From positions 3,224,001 to 3,288,000 of the forward strand of contig OZ257136.1 in the NCBI GenBank assembly GCA_965278995.1: a DNA stretch of 64,000 nt. The letters run 5' to 3'. Shown piece by piece: positions 1-7,766 of this stretch (positions within the stretch are counted from its first letter, which is position 1; every line of letters starts with the position of its first letter). Made by a program: the position numbers and the translations under genes. Source of the DNA: JADJYF01 sp965278995. Its GTDB lineage: Bacteria; Pseudomonadota; Gammaproteobacteria; Ga0077536. Under the pieces are notes generated by a model. The model did not search any database. It saw only the letters and a list, made by a program, of their open reading frames with translations, and was not told where the DNA came from.

Positions 1-1155
1 CGTGAATCGATGCCATAGCGGATGCCCCGTTTCGCCAGCAGCGATTGTCGGGTCGACAGTCTGCGTGCGACCGAGATGACCCCACTGCGCGTATGGACCG
101 GCATGCCGCGGATCGCGATCGTTGGCGTAGACGACGTGGCAGGCGGCACAGCCAGAGTGGCGATAATCACCGGGATTATCGTTGGTGCCGAGAAACCAGG
201 TGGTCGGGTCGTTCAACCGCGTCTTGTGTATGTTCAAGACCGGTGTCGCGACCCGCAGGCCGGTACCCGGTCCGCGATTCGATTGGTGGATATCGGGCCG
301 GCCTGGTTCGTCGAGTGCCTGCAGACCGCCACCGCTGTTCGGCAGCGCAATCGATGGAAACAAATGTCCCTTGTTGATACCGCCCGGTTCGAAAGCACGG
401 AAATTATCCGCCGGCGGGACACTCTCCCAGGTCGGCAACGGGAACAACTGCTTGAGCATGCCTTTGCCGATAGGCGCCGTTTCCTGTGATGTCGGAGCGG
501 ACAATCCGGCTGGCAGGCCCGCCTCGGTATAAGCCTCGCCCAACACGTAGCGTTTGAACGGCAACAGGCCGTTATTGTACGAACCGCCTCCCCACAGCAT
601 CGCAGTCGTTGCCATCAGGCTGCGCGTCGCGGTTTCGATCTGCGCCTGATGGCAGGCGCCGCACGCTTCGCGGGCGACGCGATAATCGCTCGGATTGACG
701 AAGCGGATGAATGCCGGATTTTCGCGATTCAGAGCGGCGTAACTGCGCTCAGGATTGGCGCTGTTTGACGGATAATTCCACAGCTTCTTCAGGCTTGGCT
801 CGACGTGCGCACGCAGTTTGGCCGCAAGTTGTTCGTCGGCAGTTGCAGCGCTCTCGATGAACACCTCGGCATTGCCGCCATGACAGTCGGTGCAACCCAG
901 ATGCACGGCCGGATTCTGGTGCATGCTGCGGCTGTCGGTCGTCGTGTGGCAACTCATGCATCCGGCGCTTTTGACCTCCATCGCCGCTTCGCTCTGCCGT
1001 AACGGCGCAACTTCCGCCCGCACAGGTACGCTTGCGCCGAGCAATATTCCGAGGAGCATCGCCAGCTGCGCTGCGTGAGCGACGCGAGTCAGCACCCATC
1101 GATGCCGTCGATGCACGCCTCGGACGCGCCCTGTATCAGTAGCGGAGCGTGACAT
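1..1155 (-). CDS. Multihaem cytochrome c, partial (C-terminus off left edge)
   Basis: Reading the minus strand gives one open frame that continues past base 1, so the C-terminus is missing. It has an export signal with a hydrophobic core (LAMLLGILLGASVPVRA) and then four visible c-type haem motifs: CMSCH, CTDCH, CGACH and CAACH. It is the last gene of the minus-strand redox operon and its ATG at 1155 overlaps the end of the beta-barrel gene by 20 bases. A GTG at 1116 is an alternative start that gives a more usual signal peptide. Inferred role: periplasmic or surface-exposed electron carrier working with the adjacent barrel. The haem count is a minimum, and the specific family is not recognised. 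Confidence 0.8.
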   Translation of the reverse strand, partial: MSRSATDTGRVRGVHRRHRWVLTRVAHAAQLAMLLGILLGASVPVRAEVAPLRQSEAAMEVKSAGCMSCHTTTDSRSMHQNPAVHLGCTDCHGGNAEVFIESAATADEQLAAKLRAHVEPSLKKLWNYPSNSANPERSYAALNRENPAFIRFVNPSDYRVAREACGACHQAQIETATRSLMATTAMLWGGGSYNNGLLPFKRYVLGEAYTEAGLPAGLSAPTSQETAPIGKGMLKQLFPLPTWESVPPADNFRAFEPGGINKGHLFPSIALPNSGGGLQALDEPGRPDIHQSNRGPGTGLRVATPVLNIHKTRLNDPTTWFLGTNDNPGDYRHSGCAACHVVYANDRDPRHAGPYAQWGHLGRTQTVDPTIAAGETGHPLWHRFT

Positions 1156-2872
1156 TCAACTGCACGGCATACAGCCAGTTATCGCCGCTCAGCGCACGCA
1201 ACCCTGCTGCGGGCACGAGTACGCCGCCGGACAGTCGCAGGATTGCGTTCTGCGCCAGCCACGGCCGATAGATCAGCGCACCGGAGAGATCCCAACCCAA
1301 ACTGCGCGAAACTTCGTCCAGTCCGCTGAGACGCTCGAGCGCTGCCGTATCATCAAATGCAAGGCGATTGACATTGAGGATCACGCGCAGCTCCGGCAGA
1401 ACATCGAGATCGGCGCCTATGCCAGCCAGCAGCAGACCGGGCTGATCGAAATTCGCCCGGCCATGCGGGCCGGGCGCCTGCATTGATGGCAGGAGTGCAT
1501 TGCGCCGGCTGAGCGCCAATCGAGGTCCGGCAAGGACGGGAACGGACTCACGGATCCACACGCTGGTGTCTGCCCCGGCAAACAGGGGATTCTCGAACAC
1601 GGCAGCATAGCCTCCGTGTTCATCGTCGCCGGCGACATCATCTCCGCTGGCATAAAGCAGCGACACGCGCAGTCGCGTCCAGTCGATATCGCGGGAAAGC
1701 TCCGCGGCACCGAACCAACCGTCGATATCCTCTTCCGCTCCCCTCGCCCCGTCCATTTCCCCCAGCACCTTGTAAACCATCGAGGTGATGTTCAGCCACT
1801 CGATATGTCCGTCGACACCGAGACCGAGCCAGCTCGCACATAGGTCACCGGCGTTGCCTGGCGATGCTGCTACCGGGCGCACCTTAAATCCGTTGTCGTC
1901 GATAAACGTGCCTGTCTCACGATCGCGATGATGCAATATCGACACCGCGCTGATGAGCCCCTCTCGTGGCCAATCCTGCCGATAGAGATTCGCCGCAAAC
2001 AGATCTTCGTCGCGTACGTCGAGCGTATTCAGGCCGCTGTTGGTATCCTTCTCGAAGCGGCGCAACCAGGCCAGGCTATATTGCCAGGCATTGGCATCGC
2101 GCGTACCGAACAGGCGCACACCGGGCGCGTTGTCGAACAGCAGAAAGCCGCGCGGGTCGAGATTGAACGCCTGTACGCCGACCTCGATTGCGTCGAAGTC
2201 GAAGTTGGCATTGACCGTACGCAGATGGCGGCGCAGCGACATTGCCTGCACACCGAAAGCGCTGTCGTCGCGTATTTCCCGCGCATCCGGTCGTGCTGCG
2301 GTCAGGCTACGGATCCCGGCATCAATCCAATTGACGTTAATTGCGCCGCTGAATTGAAACTGCCAGTCGGGCGGGCGGAAAACGGTTTCGCCCTGGAACA
2401 GCGTCATACCGAGGACCAGCGTTTGCGCGAACTCTGTTTGCGCCCGCGCAAGGTCGGCATGCGCAATGGCATCCACAGGAGGTCCGGCTGCGTCGCTGCG
2501 TGTCGGTGCTTGGCGTGCCAGCAGACTGCTGTCGGATACGGCAACGACGTCAATGAACCAGTCGCGGTAGAACGGCCGGTCCGCTTTCAGCATATTGCGG
2601 TGGTAAGGGTCCCACCAATGCTCGGCAATCAGGCCGAGGTCGTTCGTCAAGCGCCATCTATCGGGCACGGCGACAAAAGCCTGAAAATCCGCTCGCCTCG
2701 GACTAGCGACGTGGCCGAGTCCAGCGTTTCGATTCGGGTCGGACAGCGGTTCAGTATCGTTTCGCGGGTCGCTCGCACCTGGGCGCTGACGTTCGAGCGC
2801 GCTCGCATTGCACTGGACCAGCAACAACAAGCTGAACAGCACGAGCCCCAACATGTCCTGCCGTTGTGCCAT
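1136..2872 (-). CDS. Outer-membrane beta-barrel of the redox operon
   Basis: 578 residues. A signal peptide occupies about residues 1-25 (hydrophobic LGLVLFSLLLLV, cleavage near ASA). The rest consists of alternating amphipathic strands rich in aromatic residues, and the chain ends in a terminal aromatic strand (QLNVTLRY), as usual for BAM-assembled barrels. No haem motif is present. The start codon directly follows the stop of the FHA-decahaem gene (TGAATG), so the two are translationally coupled. A barrel encoded between multihaem cytochromes resembles the logic of porin-cytochrome conduits (MtrB, PioB or OmbB types), but I see no motif that assigns it to a named family. Inferred role: sheath that carries cytochrome haems through the outer membrane. 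Confidence 0.75.
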   Translation of the reverse strand: MAQRQDMLGLVLFSLLLLVQCNASALERQRPGASDPRNDTEPLSDPNRNAGLGHVASPRRADFQAFVAVPDRWRLTNDLGLIAEHWWDPYHRNMLKADRPFYRDWFIDVVAVSDSSLLARQAPTRSDAAGPPVDAIAHADLARAQTEFAQTLVLGMTLFQGETVFRPPDWQFQFSGAINVNWIDAGIRSLTAARPDAREIRDDSAFGVQAMSLRRHLRTVNANFDFDAIEVGVQAFNLDPRGFLLFDNAPGVRLFGTRDANAWQYSLAWLRRFEKDTNSGLNTLDVRDEDLFAANLYRQDWPREGLISAVSILHHRDRETGTFIDDNGFKVRPVAASPGNAGDLCASWLGLGVDGHIEWLNITSMVYKVLGEMDGARGAEEDIDGWFGAAELSRDIDWTRLRVSLLYASGDDVAGDDEHGGYAAVFENPLFAGADTSVWIRESVPVLAGPRLALSRRNALLPSMQAPGPHGRANFDQPGLLLAGIGADLDVLPELRVILNVNRLAFDDTAALERLSGLDEVSRSLGWDLSGALIYRPWLAQNAILRLSGGVLVPAAGLRALSGDNWLYAVQLNVTLRY

Positions 2873-4552
2873 TCAGGGTGCACGCGCTGTCGTCCGCGGG
2901 ACGACATGATAACGATGGCAATCACTGCAAACCGAGATCACCCGTCCGCTGTCATGCCGGCTGCTATGGCAGGCCTGGCAGCGCTCGATAGCCGGCATCA
3001 GCACATCACGGCTGTCAGTCGATTCGTTCGCACGATGACACTCGCTGCACGGCATCGTGCTGTGCCTGGCATGATTGAATCGCGCGGCAGTCATCCAGTC
3101 GGTCGTCAGGCGTACCGGTGCGACGTCCGGCAACTCACCTGGTCTGGTATCGTCGAGCACATGACACAAAGCGCAGGCGCGATAACGGATCATCTCGGTC
3201 GCGACGAATTCGGCCATGCTGCCGGCCCAGCGTTGAGCCGATAGCCGTTCGTGCTCCGCCAGTGCTGTCCCGGGGCGCCGTCGCGCCAGGTCGGCGGGAA
3301 CTGCCGGCGCAGCGCTCGTGTTGGCAGTGCCCGCTCCGCCGCTGATCGCAGGTAGCATCGTCGCGGTGTAATCCCCGGCAAGCGCGCGTGCGGCGTAATA
3401 GTCGCGCAGGTAACGCAGCACGACATCGCGACTTGCATGCGGTAATTCGCGCGTCTTCGTGACTTCGAACTCGAGTCGGTGGCAGCCCTCGCAGGCTCCT
3501 TCCATGCGCACAGGTTTCATGGCGGCGCCGCTGGCATCGGCTTGATGACAATCGCCGCAGTCGAGCACGATCTGCTTGCCATCGACCTCAAGCCCTTCAG
3601 GCGGCAGGTGCGCGCGGTGACTGAACAGCAGGCCGGAATGCTCGGCGTGCGGCGGAAGGTCGATCATCGATTGCGTGACCAGATGTCCATCAGCCGCTGC
3701 AAAGGCCAGCGTGAACGTCGGATGCGTGGTGTCGAAATCATGCACGTCGGGCAGGCTTGATTGCCGACCGCGATGTTTAATCTGGCCGTGACAGCGTGTG
3801 CAATCGGTGTCCTCCAGGCGCACCAGCGACATCGCGCCATTGTGCTCACGGTGACAACTTCCACAGCGGGCTTTGCCATGATCTTGCTCCGCATGCCCTC
3901 CCACTGCTTGATGACACTGCATGCACGCATCGTTACGCATGCGGTGAAATGTTTGCGTATGGCAGGTTTCGCAACGGGTATCGAGCAGACGATGCGCAGC
4001 AGACAGCGGGCCGCTGCTCCAGGCGGCATCGCCGCCGACACCGACTTTGCGCCATAATTCGCGCCAGTCCTGATCGAGCGAGAGTGACATCGGCAGGACG
4101 AGAAACACGAGTGCAATCACACCACTCGAAACGAGCGCGATACGGCGCTTGCTCAGTGTGCGCGGTATTACAAGCGCCGTGTCGGGACCGGAATCGCCGG
4201 ACTGCGCGTATGATTCGGTCTCGACTTCGAGACTCGCTTCCCTGCCCCCTTCCAGTGCCAGCACGGTGACTCGGTAGCGCCCGATGACGACGCTGTCACC
4301 GGTGTCGAGTTCGATGCGCTCGCGGTTGATACCCTGGTGTTTGATGCCCACTCGACCGAGAGCGGTACATGCCACGCGACCATCGCTCAAGCTGTAAAAC
4401 TCGGCGTGATGCAGCGCGACCGTCAGATCGGGTAGATGGACATGGGCGTCGGTACCGCGCCCGAAGCGGATGCGATCAAACTCGAGCCAGGAGTCCTCGT
4501 GGGCTACGCCCAGCTTATGGCGCCGGGTAATGCGTCGTATGTGCCAGCGCAT
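2873..4552 (-). CDS. FHA domain - TM - decahaem cytochrome c fusion
   Basis: 559 residues. An FHA-like domain spans about residues 22-98 (GRG at 31-33, conserved His at 49). One membrane helix lies at about 136-158, followed by a periplasmic part with ten CXXCH motifs (first Cys at 194, 210, 230, 251, 332, 354, 460, 502, 525 and 542). The Ser and Arg that normally contact phosphothreonine are replaced (VALHHAEF where families usually show V-S-R-x-H-A), so phosphopeptide binding may be lost. Expected topology is a cytoplasmic FHA domain and periplasmic haems. It starts two bases after the stop of the b-type cytochrome gene. Inferred role: inner-membrane-anchored haem wire that may sense or dock a cytoplasmic partner. 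I know of no characterised protein with this architecture. Confidence 0.85.
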   Translation of the reverse strand: MRWHIRRITRRHKLGVAHEDSWLEFDRIRFGRGTDAHVHLPDLTVALHHAEFYSLSDGRVACTALGRVGIKHQGINRERIELDTGDSVVIGRYRVTVLALEGGREASLEVETESYAQSGDSGPDTALVIPRTLSKRRIALVSSGVIALVFLVLPMSLSLDQDWRELWRKVGVGGDAAWSSGPLSAAHRLLDTRCETCHTQTFHRMRNDACMQCHQAVGGHAEQDHGKARCGSCHREHNGAMSLVRLEDTDCTRCHGQIKHRGRQSSLPDVHDFDTTHPTFTLAFAAADGHLVTQSMIDLPPHAEHSGLLFSHRAHLPPEGLEVDGKQIVLDCGDCHQADASGAAMKPVRMEGACEGCHRLEFEVTKTRELPHASRDVVLRYLRDYYAARALAGDYTATMLPAISGGAGTANTSAAPAVPADLARRRPGTALAEHERLSAQRWAGSMAEFVATEMIRYRACALCHVLDDTRPGELPDVAPVRLTTDWMTAARFNHARHSTMPCSECHRANESTDSRDVLMPAIERCQACHSSRHDSGRVISVCSDCHRYHVVPRTTARAP

Positions 4553-4554
4553 CG

Positions 4555-5388
4555 CTACCAGTAGGCAAACACGGCCACGATGTGAATGAACAGGGCGACC
4601 AGCAGCGCAATGCTGGCCGGTACATGGATCAGCAACCAGACGTCGAGCAAACGCTTGAGCCTCGCCTCGCGCTGGAGTCTTTGCAGCAGCAGAGCGCGGT
4701 ACTCGATCTGCGCGAGCAATGCCCGCAATGCGTTGGCATCCACTGCGTGATCAGCGCCGGCCAGTAGCGAAACCAGATATCGGTTGAATGCTTCCGTCGT
4801 TGCCTTGACAGTCGCGCGAGACGGGTCCAGTTCGAGCAGAACGCGTTCATGTACTTCGCCGCCGATTTCATCGGCGAGCGTCAGCACACTGGCGGTCCCG
4901 GCTGCTATTTCCTCCAACAATTCGCGCCGGGACGATCCGCGCAGCGCAGCCGACATCAGGCGCGGACACCAACGGTAGAGAATGACACCGACGACGCCAC
5001 TGCAGACCACCAGCAGCATTAGCGCATAGGCCAAGGTATGGACGTTCCAGCCAAACTGAAACCCGGTGTGCAGCGTCGCGACGACGACCAGAGCCAGGCC
5101 GAAGTAGACGTGTGCCGACAACCACCCGTGCACGGTGCCTTGCGTGCTGGCGTAGCTGCGCTTGCGTATACCGAACCAGGTCAGCCAGAGGATCAACACG
5201 GCACCGAGCGTCCCAAGTCCATAGCCCACCCACGAGCCACCGTTGGGTAGAACAGCTGGCTCGTGCCACCAATAGATGCCGATGCACGTCACGGTGAGCG
5301 CCGCAGCCCACTTCAGATAGCGAAAATGGCGATACACCAGAAACGAATGATGCATGCCTGTCGCGTAGACACCACGCCGGGTATTCAT
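4555..5388 (-). CDS. Di-haem b-type membrane cytochrome
   Basis: 277 residues with five likely membrane helices (about 25-42, 53-73, 88-110, 119-139 and 250-275). Two helices each carry a His pair 14 residues apart: H93/H107 in helix 3 and H255/H269 in helix 5. This is the classic bis-His arrangement for two stacked b haems, as in ferric-reductase and cytochrome b561-type folds. The charged loop at 140-248 is predicted to be cytoplasmic by the positive-inside rule (RKR after helix 2, several Arg in the loop) and could dock the preceding flavo-Fe-S protein. Its ATG overlaps that gene's stop by four bases. Inferred role: passing electrons across the inner membrane to the periplasmic c haems. 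Confidence 0.75.
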   Translation of the reverse strand: MNTRRGVYATGMHHSFLVYRHFRYLKWAAALTVTCIGIYWWHEPAVLPNGGSWVGYGLGTLGAVLILWLTWFGIRKRSYASTQGTVHGWLSAHVYFGLALVVVATLHTGFQFGWNVHTLAYALMLLVVCSGVVGVILYRWCPRLMSAALRGSSRRELLEEIAAGTASVLTLADEIGGEVHERVLLELDPSRATVKATTEAFNRYLVSLLAGADHAVDANALRALLAQIEYRALLLQRLQREARLKRLLDVWLLIHVPASIALLVALFIHIVAVFAYW

Positions 5389-7766
5389 TGAGTCTTGCGC
5401 ATGAACGCTTCAGGCGAAATTCGGATCGCAGCGCCTGTCGGACAAGCACGCACGCAGGCGGGGCCTCCGCTCAAGTCCTTGCACATATCGCATTTGACCG
5501 CTTTCTTCGCGGCCTCCACGCCGACCGTAGGTTTGTCCGCGTAATCACTGCCGAACAGCAGCTGCTTCCACAAGCTGGGCTCGCGTTTTCCGGGCTTCGT
5601 CATGTGAATGACGCCATAAGGGCAATTCTGTTCGCAATTGCCGCAACCGATACACGAATCGTTGATGAATACCTCGCCGCTGGGCAAGCGACTGATGGCG
5701 TCCGGCGGACAATCCTTCATGCAATGCGGAAGTTCGCAGTGTCGACACGAAGTCGGCAGATGCAGGTCGTCATAGCTGGGCCCGGCAGCCCGATTGAGAC
5801 GCGTGTGGCCGTCGTGCGTCGCGGCGCAGGCAGTTTCGCAGTGGTCGCAGCGCACGCAGAGCGATTCGTCGATCAGCAGCACATCCGTTGCTTCCCCGAC
5901 GCCCTGCGCAATCAGAAACGTGAAGCGCTCGCCCTGGCTCGCATCGGTACCCAGTCTGACCTGATCGACGGCACGCTGTTCGTAGACCGTGCGCATTCGA
6001 GCACCAAGCTCGGGATCTTTCTCCAGCACCAGATTGAACACATCGCGGGTGAGCTTAATGACTTCGGTCGCCGCTGCGGCGCGCACCGTGGACGAACGCG
6101 GCGCCCCGCTCAGCAGCCCCATTTCACCGACGTAATGGCCGGCGGGAACATAGGCGAACGTGATGTCGCGACCGTTAACCGCTCGCGAGACCGTCAGGGA
6201 ACCCGAGCGTATGAGATACAGTGCATCACCGTCGTCGCCTTCGTTGAACAGCACCTCGTTTACCGCGTACCGCTCGACACTCGCTTTCTCGACGACTGTT
6301 TTCAGAGCCTGCGCATCGAGTTGAGGTGCGAAATGGGCGATCGAGCGCGACAGGAAAATGGCATCGATCGTGCGCCTCGCCGCTGGATCGGAATTGATCA
6401 AGCGAGTCATTGCCCGCTTCGATGTTTCCAACAGCACGCACGCATCGACCGCACGCACGGTGGCGCTGCGGCGACGCCCGGAAATCAAGCTCATTTCGCC
6501 GAAGAATTCACCTGCGCCGAGTTCGATTGCCGAGTCGCTGCCCGCATCGATACCTACCCGGCCGGCGAGCACGGAATAAACCGCGTTGGTGTAGTCGCCT
6601 TTTTCGAACACGACCTGGTCGCGCGCCACCGCGACGACATCACTGTCGAGCAGAAACTCGCGCAACTGCAGCGGCGTCAGGCCCATCAGGATAGGCGTGC
6701 ACGCTGCGATTCGGCTGATCGCGTCATCGACATCCCGTGCACCCGGCACTCTCTGCAACTTGTTCCACAGCAGCGCCTGATCGACCGGCACGACTTCGCG
6801 ACCCTCGATATGGTCGACGACTTCATACCCCTGGTTCATGCATTGCTTGATCAGCGGATAGCCGGCAAGAGCGCCGATGACATAGATACCGGTGACATTC
6901 GATTCGTAGCGCGCCGACAACGCCGGCACGGCGGCCGGATTGTCGCTCGGAAATCGAATGCCGGCGCCTTCCATGAACTGGCGCGGTGGGACCGCACCGA
7001 GCCGGGCGATGATCCGATGACAGTCGTACTCGGCCGCGCCGTTACGCGTCTCGACCTTCAAACGATAAACGTCGCGTCCGCCGCCATCGGCATCCAGGAG
7101 GGTCAACGCGAGCGGCGCCGCACTGTACGCGCAATCGAGCAGACCATCGTCGATCGCTTTTGTTACTGCTGTCAGATTGCCCTGTTTGGCGCGCGCAAAC
7201 TCATCGCGACGATTGAGAATGACGACGTCATTATGCGGCGCCAGGGCCAGCGCGTTCTCAATCGCTGCGTCGCCCGCACCGACGATGGCTATCTGCTCGT
7301 TGAAGTATTCGTCCGGATCATCGAGTTGATATTGGACGGCTGGCAGATCTTCGCCCGGAATACCGAGCTTGCGTAGATTGCCTTGCACGCCAACCGCGAG
7401 TATCACGTGCCCGGCGATGACGCTGCCGCCATCACGCAGTGTAATGACGAACTCACCATCAAGCGACAAAATCGCCGTGACCTCGGCATTGAAGCGCAGA
7501 TTAGCGCCAAGCCCGGTCATGCCGGATTGCCATTTATCGAGCACGGATTCGCGCGTTCCCGCAGTGAACTCAAGTGCGCTCCGCAGCGGGATGATGCCGG
7601 GCTCGCACATGACGTGCTTGCCTTTCTGATACTGATGAATGGTCTTCGCTATCTGCGGCGATGCTTCCAGCACGACGTGCGAGACGCCGAGTTGCGCGGC
7701 GCGGCCGCCTGCGCTGAGTCCGCCCGGCCCGGCACCGATGATGGCGATTTTGTACCGTTCGTTCAT
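5385..7766 (-). CDS. FAD oxidoreductase - 2x cNMP-binding - 4x[4Fe-4S] fusion
   Basis: 793 residues. Residues 1-330 are a thioredoxin-reductase/YpdA-like flavoprotein: GAGPGG at 11-16 for FAD, GAGDAA at 163-168 for NAD(P), and no redox CXXC. Residues about 370-465 and 486-590 are two cyclic-nucleotide-binding domains with phosphate-binding cassettes (FGEMSLISGRRRSATVRA near 422-439 and VGEMGLLSGAPRSSTVRA near 546-563). Residues 630-780 form a DmsB/NrfC-like ferredoxin with sixteen Cys in four groups (637-647, 674-686, 705-715 and 759-775), enough for four [4Fe-4S] clusters. There is no signal peptide, so it is cytoplasmic. Its start overlaps the upstream gene by ATGA. Inferred role: NAD(P)H- or ferredoxin-linked electron entry or exit module under cyclic-nucleotide control. 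Confidence 0.85.
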   Translation of the reverse strand: MNERYKIAIIGAGPGGLSAGGRAAQLGVSHVVLEASPQIAKTIHQYQKGKHVMCEPGIIPLRSALEFTAGTRESVLDKWQSGMTGLGANLRFNAEVTAILSLDGEFVITLRDGGSVIAGHVILAVGVQGNLRKLGIPGEDLPAVQYQLDDPDEYFNEQIAIVGAGDAAIENALALAPHNDVVILNRRDEFARAKQGNLTAVTKAIDDGLLDCAYSAAPLALTLLDADGGGRDVYRLKVETRNGAAEYDCHRIIARLGAVPPRQFMEGAGIRFPSDNPAAVPALSARYESNVTGIYVIGALAGYPLIKQCMNQGYEVVDHIEGREVVPVDQALLWNKLQRVPGARDVDDAISRIAACTPILMGLTPLQLREFLLDSDVVAVARDQVVFEKGDYTNAVYSVLAGRVGIDAGSDSAIELGAGEFFGEMSLISGRRRSATVRAVDACVLLETSKRAMTRLINSDPAARRTIDAIFLSRSIAHFAPQLDAQALKTVVEKASVERYAVNEVLFNEGDDGDALYLIRSGSLTVSRAVNGRDITFAYVPAGHYVGEMGLLSGAPRSSTVRAAAATEVIKLTRDVFNLVLEKDPELGARMRTVYEQRAVDQVRLGTDASQGERFTFLIAQGVGEATDVLLIDESLCVRCDHCETACAATHDGHTRLNRAAGPSYDDLHLPTSCRHCELPHCMKDCPPDAISRLPSGEVFINDSCIGCGNCEQNCPYGVIHMTKPGKREPSLWKQLLFGSDYADKPTVGVEAAKKAVKCDMCKDLSGGPACVRACPTGAAIRISPEAFMRKTQ

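Noticed and set aside
749..1099. A 116-codon minus-strand protein
   Set aside because: It is the wrong frame over the multihaem cytochrome, whose real frame runs off the left edge and carries the CXXCH motifs.
1928..3244. A 438-codon plus-strand open frame
   Set aside because: Antisense to the barrel and FHA-cytochrome genes, with no family features.
5388..7376. A 662-codon open frame on the plus strand
   Set aside because: It is exactly antisense to the FAD/cNMP/ferredoxin gene, has no recognisable domain and reflects GC-rich codon bias on the real strand.
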